Below the pieces are notes generated by a model that saw only the letters and a program-made list of their open reading frames with translations, ran no database searches and was not told the DNA's origin. Shown here piece after piece: positions 1-9,007 of a DNA stretch of 46,875 bases. Location of the stretch: assembly GCA_031551525.1 (NCBI GenBank), contig JAVBNN010000010.1:1-46875 (forward strand). Direction: 5' to 3'. This stretch comes from JAVBNN01 sp031551525. Lineage in GTDB: Bacteria > Bacillota > Negativicutes > Acidaminococcales > JAISLQ01. The position numbers were made by a program, and so were the translations under genes. Position 1 is the first letter of the stretch; every line of letters begins with the position of its first letter.

Positions 1-1255
1 GCTGGGAATTATAATAATGGATGAAGAGCATGAGTTTAGCTATAAACAGGAAGAACGTCCAAGTTATCACGCCCGCGCCGTAACGGAAAAACGCGCGGAA
101 GTTTCCGGCATCCCACTAGTGTTGGGCAGCGCGACGCCCGACCTTGAAAGCTACTACAAGGCATTGACGGGTCAGTATATTTTATTGGAATTAAAAGAGC
201 GTCCTCTGTCCGCCACTTTGCCCAATGTTGTTGTGGTAGATATGAAAGACGAACTGCAAAGAGGCAATAAAGGTGTACTTTCCTATAAATTATTGGCACA
301 ACTGCAAAACACCGTCGAACAGGGCGATCAGGCCATTATTCTTTTAAACCGCCGGGGTTTTTCTACTTTTGTATTGTGCCGTGACTGCGGATATTCGGTA
401 AAATGCGAGCATTGCGCGGTATCGCTGGTATACCACGAAACAGACAAGGCGATGCGCTGCCACTACTGTGGTCACAAAGAAACGGTGCCTGCCGAATGCC
501 CCTCCTGCAAAAGCAGGCGCATCAGATTTTTCGGCAGTGGCACCCAAAAAGCCGAGACCCAGCTCAAAGAACGCTTCGGCGATCTGGCGGTGATACGCAT
601 GGATCAGGATACCACCGGGGAAAAATTTTCTCATGACAAAATACTGGCAGATTTTAAACAGCAAAAATATCAGATACTTTTGGGTACGCAGATGGTCGCC
701 AAAGGTCATGATGTACCGAATGTAACACTAGTCGGCATACTGGCCGCCGACTCTATCATCAACCTGCCGGACTTTCGTGCGGCTGAACGGACCTTTTCTT
801 TACTTACCCAGGCAGCTGGAAGGGCCGGCCGGGGTTACAAAAAAGGAGAAGTGGTTTTACAAGCCTATGAAACAGCCCACCCGGCTATTAACTATGCGGT
901 GACCCAAAATTATAACGAATTTGCCGCCTATGAACTCCAAGAGCGCAAGGCACTCTTTTACCCGCCTTTTTCCAGCATGATAAAGATAACCGTAGCCGCC
1001 AAAACAGAAGGGCTTGCTTTGGAAAAAGCAGAGAAAATTGCACTGGAACTGATCAAAGCGGAACAACCGGCTCCGGGTTATTTGGAAATAAATGGCCCCT
1101 TCCAAGGTACAGTGTCTAAAGTAAAGGATATGCATAAAATAATCATTCTCATTAAAGCAAAACGCCCTGAAAGGATTAAACATTGGTTAAAAGCCTCTGG
1201 TTGGCTGGAAGACCGTGCCGTATCGATTGACATAGATCCTCTAAATGTGATTTAA
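1..1255 (+). CDS. priA: Primosomal replication restart helicase PriA, 5'-truncated by window edge
   Basis: PriA is the 3'-5' DNA helicase that reloads the replisome at stalled forks. The reading frame is open from base 2, so the ATG at 17 is internal: it lies just before the DEEH Walker B motif. About 417 C-terminal residues are visible. After DEEH come the GSATP helicase motif and a zinc-binding block of eight cysteines in four CxxC-type pairs (about residues 125-175 of the visible part, starting CRDCGYSVKC). Helicase motifs V and VI follow, with TQMVAKGHD and QAAGRAGRG. The N-terminal DNA-binding domain and Walker A lie outside the window. It stops 58 bases before def, the usual priA-def-fmt order. 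Confidence 0.97.
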   Translation, partial: LGIIIMDEEHEFSYKQEERPSYHARAVTEKRAEVSGIPLVLGSATPDLESYYKALTGQYILLELKERPLSATLPNVVVVDMKDELQRGNKGVLSYKLLAQLQNTVEQGDQAIILLNRRGFSTFVLCRDCGYSVKCEHCAVSLVYHETDKAMRCHYCGHKETVPAECPSCKSRRIRFFGSGTQKAETQLKERFGDLAVIRMDQDTTGEKFSHDKILADFKQQKYQILLGTQMVAKGHDVPNVTLVGILAADSIINLPDFRAAERTFSLLTQAAGRAGRGYKKGEVVLQAYETAHPAINYAVTQNYNEFAAYELQERKALFYPPFSSMIKITVAAKTEGLALEKAEKIALELIKAEQPAPGYLEINGPFQGTVSKVKDMHKIIILIKAKRPERIKHWLKASGWLEDRAVSIDIDPLNVI

Positions 1256-1262
1256 TTTATTA

Positions 1263-1291
1263 TTGGCAAAGTAGTTTTATTTACATAAAAA
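1263..1291 (+). promoter_or_regulatory. Possible sigma-A promoter before def
   Basis: TTGGCA (1263-1268) is followed after 17 bases by TAAAAA (1286-1291) in the only gap between priA and def. The match is moderate, and def could simply be cotranscribed with priA. Confidence 0.3.
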
Positions 1292-1313
1292 TTGCCATCT
1301 GGAGGATAATCTT

Positions 1314-1796
1314 ATGGCGAAATTGACCATCAGGACAGCCGGCGATAATGTACTCAGGGAAAAAACGCTGCCTGTTAAAAGATTTGATAAAGGCTTGAAA
1401 GCACTTTTAGATAATATGGTTGATACCATGCAGGACGCTAATGGCGTCGGTCTAGCCGCGCCGCAGGTCGGTGTAAACAAACGTGTGGCCGTCGTGGATA
1501 TAGGTGATGGCTTATTGGAATTGGTAAACCCCGAAATAACCCGCACCGAGGGTGTTCAGATATGCGAACAGGAAGGCTGTCTGAGTGTACCGGGTTTTTT
1601 TGGCACGGTCGAACGGGCGGCTCAAATAGATATTTCTGCGCAAGACCGCACAGGTAAGCCTTTCAAAGTTACGGCCGATGGATTCAAAGCGCAAGCCATA
1701 CAACATGAACTCGATCACCTGGATGGCATCCTGTTTATCGACCGGGCTACCAGCATAATGAAGGCTGAAGCCTTGGAACCAGCCGAGGAGGAATAG
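1314..1796 (+). CDS. def: Peptide deformylase
   Basis: Peptide deformylase removes the N-formyl group from nascent proteins in the cytosol, using a bound metal ion. All three family motifs are visible in the 160-residue product: GVGLAAPQVG near residue 45, EGCLSVPG near 85 with the metal-binding cysteine, and QHELDHLDG near 130 with the HExxH-type metal and catalytic residues. The ATG at 1314 follows a GGAGG Shine-Dalgarno at 1301. The length is normal for the short Firmicutes/proteobacterial type. It lies two bases before fmt, which supplies the formyl group this enzyme removes. Confidence 0.98.
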   Translation: MAKLTIRTAGDNVLREKTLPVKRFDKGLKALLDNMVDTMQDANGVGLAAPQVGVNKRVAVVDIGDGLLELVNPEITRTEGVQICEQEGCLSVPGFFGTVERAAQIDISAQDRTGKPFKVTADGFKAQAIQHELDHLDGILFIDRATSIMKAEALEPAEEE

Positions 1797-1798
1797 TT

Positions 1799-2737
1799 TT
1801 GCGCATAGTTTTTATGGGTACGCCGACTTTTGCCGTACCGGCTTTACAGGCTTTGGCTAAAAAACATGAAGTAGTGCTGACAGTGACTCAGCCGGATCGG
1901 CCGCAGGGCAGAGGGCAAAAAGTCGCTTTTTCGCCGGTCAAGGAAGCGGCTCTTGCACTGAGCATCCCGCTCTTGCAACCGGAAAAAGTGCGTACTGCGG
2001 AAGTTGTTACCGTAATCGCCGCTGTGCGCCCGGAAGCCATCATAGTAGTAGCTTTCGGGCAGATATTGCCCGCAGATATACTCTCCATACCTGCCTTGGG
2101 CTGTATAAACCTGCACGCCTCCCTTCTGCCTAAATACCGGGGTGCGGCGCCGATACACTGGTCTATTTTCAGCGGCGACACAAAAAGCGGCAACACCACT
2201 ATGCTGATGGATAAAGGCATGGACACCGGAGCTATATTGCTGTCTAACGAGGTTGCTGTCGGCGGCGACACCACTACCGGCCAGTTGCACGATGCGTTAA
2301 GCCAGACCGGCGCGCAATTGCTTTTGGATACCTTGCATGGCCTTGAAAACGGTAGTATAAAACCGGCACCGCAAAATGAAAGCGCAGCTACTTATGCGCC
2401 GAAACTCACCAAAGAAATGGAACTCATCGACTGGTCTTTGACCAGTTGGGAAATACATAACAAGATACGGGGCATGAATCCCTGGCCGGTGGCTTATACG
2501 GTTACCAAAGCCGGTCGCCTGAAAATACTGCGTAGCAGGCTTGCTCCGGGGAAAGAGGCTTTGACGCCCCTCGGGCATGTGTCAGGGCTTAGCGGAGAAG
2601 GCTTTTACATGGCTACTGGCGACGGCTGCCTGGAGATATTGGAAGTGCAGCAGGAAAGCCGTAAACGCATGTTGGCCAATGTTTTTGCTCAAGGCATGGA
2701 TATCGAAGAATTATTTTGTATGGAGAAACCTCAATGA
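1799..2737 (+). CDS. fmt: Methionyl-tRNA formyltransferase
   Basis: Fmt formylates initiator Met-tRNA from 10-formyltetrahydrofolate. The 312-residue product starts with the family's FMGTPTFAVPAL and has the folate-site motif SLLPKYRGAAPI near residue 110. Its catalytic region includes HASLLP and the DKGMDTG segment, and a C-terminal OB-like tRNA-binding domain follows. The start is TTG at 1799, two bases after the def stop, with a GAGGAGGA ribosome site inside the end of def. The length matches E. coli Fmt closely. Its end overlaps the start of the DUF116 gene by 4 bases, which suggests translational coupling. Confidence 0.97.
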   Translation: MRIVFMGTPTFAVPALQALAKKHEVVLTVTQPDRPQGRGQKVAFSPVKEAALALSIPLLQPEKVRTAEVVTVIAAVRPEAIIVVAFGQILPADILSIPALGCINLHASLLPKYRGAAPIHWSIFSGDTKSGNTTMLMDKGMDTGAILLSNEVAVGGDTTTGQLHDALSQTGAQLLLDTLHGLENGSIKPAPQNESAATYAPKLTKEMELIDWSLTSWEIHNKIRGMNPWPVAYTVTKAGRLKILRSRLAPGKEALTPLGHVSGLSGEGFYMATGDGCLEILEVQQESRKRMLANVFAQGMDIEELFCMEKPQ

Positions 2738-3531
2738 CCTGTTGCGCTCAAACCAATTCGAGGCCGCAAAAACGCCTCTTTTTAGCATTGATATTGATAA
2801 GTTGGCTGCTTTTGGCCTTGGCCATATATTTTCTCTGGTATATAGCACTGCCGGGGCTTAGTAGCATAAATGCATATCTGCCGCTCATTTTAGGCGCTTT
2901 AGTGGGGCTGGCCATGTTTGGCGTGGCTGTTTTCATTTCGTCCATGGTGCTTGCTGTGATGGGTATCTCCACCTTCAAGATGTTTCAGGGATTGGCCTGG
3001 AGTTGCATAAATTTTCTTTTCCCCATAGCGTCTTTTCTAGGCAAACTGTTTAGCATAGACAAAGAGCGCATTGATCGCTCTTTTATCGAATTGAGCAACC
3101 ATCTGGTCGTACAAAAGCAGATAAAGGTGCCGGCAGACAGGATATTGCTTTTGTTGCCGCACTGTCTGCAAAAAGATAGTTGTCCGCATAAAATAACCCG
3201 TGATATCAATAATTGCCGCCAATGCGGGGCGTGTCCTATCGGTGGGTTATTGGGTATATGTAAAAAATACGGTACGCATATGGCGGTGGTGCCGGGCGGT
3301 ACGCTTGCGCGCCTGGTGGTAAAAAGCATACGGCCAAAAGTGATTTTAGCCGTAGCATGTGAAAGAGATCTTACCAGCGGCATACAGGACGTATTTCCCT
3401 TGCCGGTGTTTGGCGTTCTCAACTCCCGTCCCTGCGGGCCATGCTGCAATACTGAAGTAGATCTTGAAAAAGTGGAAGAAGCTGTGCGCAGCCTTATTTT
3501 GGAGGACGAGGCCGTTGAAAAAGCACAATGA
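2734..3531 (+). CDS. DUF116 family membrane-anchored cysteine-rich protein
   Basis: I recognise a DUF116 protein of unknown biochemical function. The chosen ATG at 2734 overlaps the fmt stop (ATGA) and has GGAG at 2722; an upstream in-frame ATG at 2716 lies inside fmt and has no ribosome site. The 265-residue product has two N-terminal hydrophobic segments (about 15-37 and 50-75) and then a soluble domain. That domain carries many cysteines, including CPHK, the CRQCGACPIG cluster, VACERDL and RPCGPCCN, which could bind a metal or an Fe-S cluster. Its place between fmt and rsmB suggests coupling to translation or RNA modification, but this is inference only. Confidence 0.85.
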   Translation: MTCCAQTNSRPQKRLFLALILISWLLLALAIYFLWYIALPGLSSINAYLPLILGALVGLAMFGVAVFISSMVLAVMGISTFKMFQGLAWSCINFLFPIASFLGKLFSIDKERIDRSFIELSNHLVVQKQIKVPADRILLLLPHCLQKDSCPHKITRDINNCRQCGACPIGGLLGICKKYGTHMAVVPGGTLARLVVKSIRPKVILAVACERDLTSGIQDVFPLPVFGVLNSRPCGPCCNTEVDLEKVEEAVRSLILEDEAVEKAQ

Positions 3532-4855
3532 TGCTACGCCCAGCGCGCGCAATATAGCCCTTGCGGTTCTCTTGGCGATCAGCCAGGAGGACGCTTATGC
3601 CAATATAACGCTCAATATGGAACTTAATAAATACCGCCTTGACGATCTGGAACGCCGGTTTGCCACCGAACTGTCTTACGGGGCGGCTAAAGCGGGCGGA
3701 GTTCTCGATATATTACTGGAGAAATTTTCAGCCAGGCCGCTTATAAAACTTCCGCCGATGATATTGTGCATACTGCGACTGGCTGTCTATCAGATATTCT
3801 ATCTTGACCGGGTGCCCGACTCCGCTGCCTGCAATGAAGCAGTAAAGCAGGCGCGCAAGTTTGGCCATGAAGGCACCGCAAAATATGTAAATGCGGTGCT
3901 GCGCAGCGCTGTACGCTGGAAAGAATCCGGCGGACTACAGCAGGATAGCGCCCTGGCGAAAAAAGTGCTTTTGCAGCATCCGGACTGGCTGGTAAAACGC
4001 TGGGAAAACACATTGGGGGAAGAAGAAACTCGCCAGCTTTGCCTTTTAAACAATCAACCGCCAGCTCTGTGTCTGCGCGTTAATACCCTGAAAACCGACC
4101 GCGCAGAGTTGGCCGCCCTCTTGCAAAAAGAAGGGGCTGCGGTCAGAGCATCGGTTTGGTCGGCGGAAGGGCTGGTCTCTGAGAGCATGCCGCCGCTCTT
4201 GTCCTTGACGTCTTTTAAAGAGGGGCTTTATCAGGTGCAGGATGAGAGTTCCATGCTGGTCGCCCATTTTCTTGATGTGACGAGCGGACAGACCGTTATA
4301 GACTTGTGTGCTGCCCCCGGAGGCAAAACAACTCATATCGCAGAATTGATGGAAAACAAGGGGAAAATCTTTGCCTCTGATATATATGAACATAAATTGA
4401 AAATAATCAGTGATAACGCAAAACGCCTTGGTATAACGATAATAGACACGATACTCGCGGATGCCACAGAAGAAAAAGCCGCATGGCTTGATAAGGCTGA
4501 CCGGGTGCTTGTCGATGCGCCCTGTTCCGGGCTAGGTGTGTTACGCCGCCGGCCTGACCTGCGGTGGCGCAGAAACGAAAAAGACCTGGCTGTTTTTCCG
4601 CCCCTGCAATCTCTCATGCTCGCAAATGCCGCTAAATATTTGCGCAAAGGCGGCAAACTGGTATATAGTACATGTACGACCGAAGAAGCAGAAAATATGT
4701 TTGTGGTAAAAGAGTTTTTACTTAAAAACAGCGACTTTGGCCTGGAAAAAATGCAACACCCTCTGACGGGAGCTATGGTAGATTACCTGCAGTTATGGCC
4801 GCAGCGAGATGGAGTAGATGGTTTCTTTATTTGCAGGCTGAAAAGAGAAACCTGA
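3515..4855 (+). CDS. rsmB: 16S rRNA (cytosine-967-C5)-methyltransferase RsmB
   Basis: RsmB methylates C967 of 16S rRNA using S-adenosylmethionine. An N-terminal NusB-like RNA-binding domain (about residues 10-140) is followed by a Rossmann methyltransferase domain. Visible motifs are DLCAAPGGKTTHIAE (SAM site), DAPCSGLGVLRRRPD with the catalytic cysteine, and YSTCTTEEAEN with the second conserved cysteine. I place the start at TTG 3515, which has GGAGG at 3501-3505 and overlaps the DUF116 end by 17 bases; this gives 446 residues, normal for the family. The frame is open further upstream, to 3464, but nothing supports that start. Confidence 0.95.
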   Translation: MKKHNDATPSARNIALAVLLAISQEDAYANITLNMELNKYRLDDLERRFATELSYGAAKAGGVLDILLEKFSARPLIKLPPMILCILRLAVYQIFYLDRVPDSAACNEAVKQARKFGHEGTAKYVNAVLRSAVRWKESGGLQQDSALAKKVLLQHPDWLVKRWENTLGEEETRQLCLLNNQPPALCLRVNTLKTDRAELAALLQKEGAAVRASVWSAEGLVSESMPPLLSLTSFKEGLYQVQDESSMLVAHFLDVTSGQTVIDLCAAPGGKTTHIAELMENKGKIFASDIYEHKLKIISDNAKRLGITIIDTILADATEEKAAWLDKADRVLVDAPCSGLGVLRRRPDLRWRRNEKDLAVFPPLQSLMLANAAKYLRKGGKLVYSTCTTEEAENMFVVKEFLLKNSDFGLEKMQHPLTGAMVDYLQLWPQRDGVDGFFICRLKRET

Positions 4856-4868
4856 AAAGGTGGTAATC

Positions 4869-5933
4869 TTGGCTTTTAAAAAACAAGAATTGTTCGGCCT
4901 CTCGGTAGATGAACTGAGGCATATTGCACAGGAGATGGGCATGCCTGCTTTTCGCGGCAGACAACTCGCTGACTGGATGTATAAACAACATGTGTGGGAT
5001 TTTTCCGCTATGACTGATATTGCAAAAAAAGATGCAGCCCTGTTTGCGGAAAAATGCACGGTTTTGCCGAAAGATTTGACTGTGCTGGCAGAAAAAACCT
5101 CCCGCGACAAACTGACCAGTAAACTTCTTGTGCGTTTGGCGGACGGCAATAGCATTGAAACCGTGGGCATGCAGCACGGTTACGGGTATAGCGTATGCGC
5201 GTCCAGCCAGGTGGGATGTGCGATGGGATGTGTGTTTTGCGCCAGCACATTAGAGGGCTGTGTGCGAAATTTGACGGCAGCCGAGATGCTCTCTCAGGTG
5301 GCTTTATTTCAAAAAAAGCTTGCGCAAACCGGCGGTCGAGTGGGTAATATTATCATTATGGGCTCAGGCGAACCTCTTTTGAATTATGCCGAAACAGTAA
5401 AATTTATGCACCTTGTACACCAACCAGAGCTGTACAATCTGGGTTATCGCAATATAACGCTTTCAACATGCGGCATAGTGGATGGGATAGAGAATTTGCA
5501 AAGAGAGGATATTCCAATCAATTTGGCTATTTCTCTGCACGCACCGACAGACGCCTTGCGGGAACAACTTATGCCGGTAAATAAGAAATATAAAATACAA
5601 GACATCATGTCTGCCGCGGATAACTACGCTAAAGCCACCGGGCGGCGAGTTACCTATGAATATATTTTGATAAAAGGCGTAAACGACGCGCCTGATACGG
5701 CAAAAAAGCTGGCAAAGCTACTATCCGGGCGTTTGGCGGCGGTGAATATCATCCCGGTTAATCCGGTAAAAGCCAAAGGCTGGCAAAGGCCTGACAGTAG
5801 GGACGTAGCAGATTTTGGCATGGTTTTGCAGGATAGAGGGATTACTGCTACAATAAGAAAAGAGATGGGCTCGGATATCAGGGCGGCCTGTGGCCAGCTA
5901 AAAGCGGCGCATACACCGGGCGATATTTTTTGA
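4869..5933 (+). CDS. rlmN: Dual-specificity 23S rRNA/tRNA adenine-C2 methyltransferase RlmN
   Basis: RlmN is a radical SAM enzyme that methylates C2 of A2503 in 23S rRNA and A37 in some tRNAs. The 4Fe-4S cluster motif CAMGCVFC is near residue 115. The two catalytic cysteines expected of the family are visible, in the C-terminal AACGQLKA segment and the central loop. GSGEPLLN and LSTCGIVDGI are also typical. TTG at 4869 is preferred, with AGGTGG about seven bases upstream; GTG at 4860 would place the start inside that ribosome site. The gene follows rsmB by 13 bases, so two ribosomal RNA methylases sit together in the run. Confidence 0.95.
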   Translation: MAFKKQELFGLSVDELRHIAQEMGMPAFRGRQLADWMYKQHVWDFSAMTDIAKKDAALFAEKCTVLPKDLTVLAEKTSRDKLTSKLLVRLADGNSIETVGMQHGYGYSVCASSQVGCAMGCVFCASTLEGCVRNLTAAEMLSQVALFQKKLAQTGGRVGNIIIMGSGEPLLNYAETVKFMHLVHQPELYNLGYRNITLSTCGIVDGIENLQREDIPINLAISLHAPTDALREQLMPVNKKYKIQDIMSAADNYAKATGRRVTYEYILIKGVNDAPDTAKKLAKLLSGRLAAVNIIPVNPVKAKGWQRPDSRDVADFGMVLQDRGITATIRKEMGSDIRAACGQLKAAHTPGDIF

Positions 5934-5950
5934 AAGTGCGGGTATTAAAT

Positions 5951-6409
5951 ATGTCGTTGTGGAAAAAAGTTAACAGTCTGTTAGCGACAGATAAAGAAAG
6001 AATACTTGAAGAAAAACTTGAGATAAAAGACACGGAAAGAGAGCCAGATCCGCTACCGGCCGATGGTCATACCAAAATATTTATACCGGACAAGCAGGCC
6101 GCAACGGCCAAACAGGCGTTGCCGGCTGTATTGAAAGTCATATCCGGCATAAACTCCGGGACGTGGGTATCTATTGGAGGCGCGCGTGTAAATATAGGAC
6201 GGGCAGCCGGAAACGAGTTGGAACTTACCGATCCGGGCATTTCAAGGCTGCATGCCTTTATTGCCAACGAAGACGGACACCACGTACTTTACGACGGGCG
6301 CAGCATGAATGGAACGTACGTGAACGGTTTGCGTGTCACGAAAAAAACGCTGCAACACGGCGATGCGATAAAAATAGCCAATACAGTTGTATTGTACGAA
6401 TTGGAATAG
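5951..6409 (+). CDS. FHA domain protein, phosphothreonine-binding
   Basis: This 152-residue soluble protein has a charged N-terminal region (about 1-60) and a C-terminal forkhead-associated domain. FHA hallmarks are visible: GRAAGNELEL, the SRLHAF serine-arginine-x-x-histidine pair, and NGTYVNG. FHA domains bind phosphothreonine peptides, so with the phosphatase and PASTA kinase directly downstream this is probably a substrate or adaptor of PrkC. The ATG at 5951 is my choice. An in-frame TTG at 5930 overlapping the rlmN stop would add seven residues, and neither start has a strong ribosome site. Family assignment is firm; the partner is inferred from context. Confidence 0.9.
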   Translation: MSLWKKVNSLLATDKERILEEKLEIKDTEREPDPLPADGHTKIFIPDKQAATAKQALPAVLKVISGINSGTWVSIGGARVNIGRAAGNELELTDPGISRLHAFIANEDGHHVLYDGRSMNGTYVNGLRVTKKTLQHGDAIKIANTVVLYELE

Positions 6410-6428
6410 CTTTACCGGAGGTATTTTT

Positions 6429-7139
6429 ATGCAGGTTGCTGGATTGACCGATCGAGGCTGCGTACGCGAAATAAATGAAGATACTATATTGCTGGATAAG
6501 TCGCTATATGCTATTGCCGATGGCATGGGAGGGCATCTGGCGGGAGAAGTGGCCAGTCAAAAGGCGCTGGAGTGCGTGAAAGAGCACCTGGCCGCTTTGG
6601 CGTTTAATGCCAAATCGGCGCTAGGCGTTCTTGAGGAGGCTGTACAGATAGCCAACCGTAAAGTTTTTTGCCTTTCCAATGAAAAACCGGAATATAACGG
6701 CATGGGTACTACGCTGACCTTGATAAAGGTTATTCGCGGGGAACTTTTTTATGTTCATGTCGGCGACAGCCGGCTATATCTTTTCCGGGATGGTAAACTT
6801 AGCCAAATAACAACGGATCATTCGTTGGTAGCCCAGATGGTTGTAGACGGACAAATAACCGTTGATGAAGCGGCCGTGCATCCGGGCAAAAATATCATCA
6901 CCAGGGCGGTGGGGACGGCTGACTTTGTCCAACCGGACAGCGGCAGCATCGATCTTGCAAAAGGCGATATATTGATAATTTGTTCCGATGGGCTTACCAA
7001 CATGGTGTCTGACGAAGAACTGGCGCAAAAAGCGGAAAAATACAAACAAAGCGTAGGCCGGTTGGCGTCGGAATTGTTAAATACGGCTAAACAGGCCGGC
7101 GGGGATGATAATATCAGTATTATATGTCTTAAATACTGA
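6429..7139 (+). CDS. prpC: PP2C-type Ser/Thr protein phosphatase (PrpC/Stp)
   Basis: This is a metal-dependent PPM/PP2C phosphatase that reverses phosphorylation by the neighbouring PASTA kinase. The 236-residue product shows the ordered PP2C motifs: DRGCVREINED near residue 8, ADGMGGHLAGE near 32, HVGDSRLYLFRDG near 110, a CSDGLTN motif near 185, and a C-terminal GGDDNISII. The aspartates that bind the two metal ions are all present. ATG 6429 follows CCGGAGG at the correct distance; the frame continues upstream inside the FHA gene but without a ribosome site. It is encoded 14 bases before the kinase start. Confidence 0.96.
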   Translation: MQVAGLTDRGCVREINEDTILLDKSLYAIADGMGGHLAGEVASQKALECVKEHLAALAFNAKSALGVLEEAVQIANRKVFCLSNEKPEYNGMGTTLTLIKVIRGELFYVHVGDSRLYLFRDGKLSQITTDHSLVAQMVVDGQITVDEAAVHPGKNIITRAVGTADFVQPDSGSIDLAKGDILIICSDGLTNMVSDEELAQKAEKYKQSVGRLASELLNTAKQAGGDDNISIICLKY

Positions 7140-7153
7140 TAGTGGAGACCACT

Positions 7154-9007
7154 ATGGAAAAAGATACTATGCTGCAAAACAGGTATAAAATAATAGAATA
7201 TATCGGCTGCGGAGGCATGGCAGAAGTATATAAAGCCATAGACCTTCTGCTCGAACGCGAAGTAGCGGTTAAAATCCTGCATCCGCAGTTTGCCTCCGAC
7301 GAAAAATTTATCGCGCGCTTTCATCGTGAAGCGCAGTCTGCGGCGCGCCTTTCCTACAATTCCATTGTAAGCGTTTTTGACGTGGGCAAAGAAAACGATG
7401 TGTATTTCATCGTTATGGAATATGTACACGGTGAAACTCTGCAAAAACTTATCGCGCGGGAAGCGCCCCTTGAACCTATGCGCGCCCTCAATATAGCCAG
7501 GGTGATTGCAAAAGCGTTGGCGCGTGCGCATAAAAGGGGTATAGTACACTGCGATATAAAGCCGCATAATATTCTGATGGACGAAAATTCATTGCCCAAG
7601 GTGAGCGATTTTGGTATAGCCAGAGCGGTCAGTTCTTCGGCGGTGACCCTTGAGGGCGGGATTATGGGCTCGGTACATTACCTCTCACCAGAGCAGGCCC
7701 AAGGCGGACATGTGACATATAGCTCGGATATATATTCGTTGGGAGTAGTGCTTTTTGAGATGCTCACAGGGAAAGTGCCCTTTGAGGGAGAGACGCCGGT
7801 AGCCGTGGCTTTGCATCACGTGCAGACGCCCGCGCCTGTCCTGCGTGATTTTGTTTCGAATATACCGCCCCAATTAGAGTCCGTGGTTTTAAAAACACTG
7901 GCCAAACAGCCTACTGACCGCTACAGAAACGCTGATGACCTGGTAAACGACCTTGACAATATCGAAACTGTGCTGGAAGGATATGAAGGCAGCGACGCTT
8001 TCGCCGATACTGTCCTTTTGGATATAGTTGATGTAGATAAAACCCCTTGGCAGCGCCGGATAGATAAAATCAAAGAACTCTGGCAAAAGCGATTTTTCAA
8101 AATAGCCAGCGTCGTGGTTCTGCTTATGTTTAGTTTTTTAGGCGGCCATTTGCTATTTGGTTCTTTCTTGGGAGGTGCCGAGGTAAAAGTACCCAATATC
8201 GTGGGTAAAGAAATCAGTCAGGCGCAAAAGATGCTAAGCACCAAGCGGCTGGCTTATGATACGAGAGAAGAAAGTGACGACAAAGTTCCGCCGGGTTTTG
8301 TCATCAACCAATTTCCGGAGGCCGGCAGTATCGTCAAAGAAAAACGCGAAATAACAATTATTGTGAGCAAAGGCCCTGCACTCGTTACCGTGCCGTCTTT
8401 AGTGGGCACAAACATTGACCAGGCACGCGCGACCTTACAAAAAGCCCAACTAAAAGTAGGGCGCGTCGAAGAACAAGATACTAAAGAAAAACCGCCAGGG
8501 ACAGTCCTTTCACAAAATCCGGCTCCGCCGGCCCAGATAGGGGAACATTCACCGGTCGATCTAGTTGTAGTTTATTCGGGGGTGAAAACCATACCCATGC
8601 CTGAACTAAGAGGCATGCAGGACGAAGAAGCTAAAAACACTATTGCCATGTTCAAACTGAAACTAAATGAAGTAATCAACCAATATACTTCCAGCAACAC
8701 CGGCGGAACAGTTGTCGACCAGACCCCATCTTCGGGACAGGAGATAAAAGAAGGCGGCAAAGTTACCATCACTGTAACCCGGCCATTATCCGAACAGGAA
8801 AAGCATGGTATTGTGGAATTTATCGTTCCGACTGGAAAGAAGGGACAGGATATAAAGGTTGTCGTCACAGATACTCGCGGTCGCCGTACCGTCTACGAGT
8901 CTAGCAACGATCCTGGTGCGCGTATCCGGCAAACGGTCGACGGAGTGGGGACAGTACGGGTACAATTTTACAGCAACAACCAGTTGCTGGAGGAGAAACT
9001 TCTTTGA
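7154..9007 (+). CDS. prkC: PASTA-domain Ser/Thr protein kinase PrkC
   Basis: This is a transmembrane eukaryotic-like kinase thought to sense muropeptides or lipid II and to control growth and division. The kinase domain (about 1-270) has the glycine loop IGCGGMAEVYKA, the VAVKIL lysine, IVHCDIKPHN and the DFGIARA metal site. A single membrane segment near 315-340 precedes three PASTA repeats, starting VKVPNIVG, VTVPSLVG and IPMPELRG, and a C-terminal beta-rich extension. The catalytic loop reads HCD where most kinases have HRD. ATG 7154 is preferred because the GTG at 7142 lies in the GTGGAG ribosome site. Its stop overlaps the rsgA start. Confidence 0.96.
   Translation: MEKDTMLQNRYKIIEYIGCGGMAEVYKAIDLLLEREVAVKILHPQFASDEKFIARFHREAQSAARLSYNSIVSVFDVGKENDVYFIVMEYVHGETLQKLIAREAPLEPMRALNIARVIAKALARAHKRGIVHCDIKPHNILMDENSLPKVSDFGIARAVSSSAVTLEGGIMGSVHYLSPEQAQGGHVTYSSDIYSLGVVLFEMLTGKVPFEGETPVAVALHHVQTPAPVLRDFVSNIPPQLESVVLKTLAKQPTDRYRNADDLVNDLDNIETVLEGYEGSDAFADTVLLDIVDVDKTPWQRRIDKIKELWQKRFFKIASVVVLLMFSFLGGHLLFGSFLGGAEVKVPNIVGKEISQAQKMLSTKRLAYDTREESDDKVPPGFVINQFPEAGSIVKEKREITIIVSKGPALVTVPSLVGTNIDQARATLQKAQLKVGRVEEQDTKEKPPGTVLSQNPAPPAQIGEHSPVDLVVVYSGVKTIPMPELRGMQDEEAKNTIAMFKLKLNEVINQYTSSNTGGTVVDQTPSSGQEIKEGGKVTITVTRPLSEQEKHGIVEFIVPTGKKGQDIKVVVTDTRGRRTVYESSNDPGARIRQTVDGVGTVRVQFYSNNQLLEEKLL

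Noticed and set aside
17..1255. Start of priA at the ATG at 17
   Set aside because: The frame is open to the left edge and the ATG is immediately before the DEEH Walker B motif, so it is internal.
6818..7567. Long antisense open frame of about 249 codons across prpC and prkC
   Set aside because: It lies opposite two clear genes, has no ribosome site or known domain, and looks like a shadow frame.
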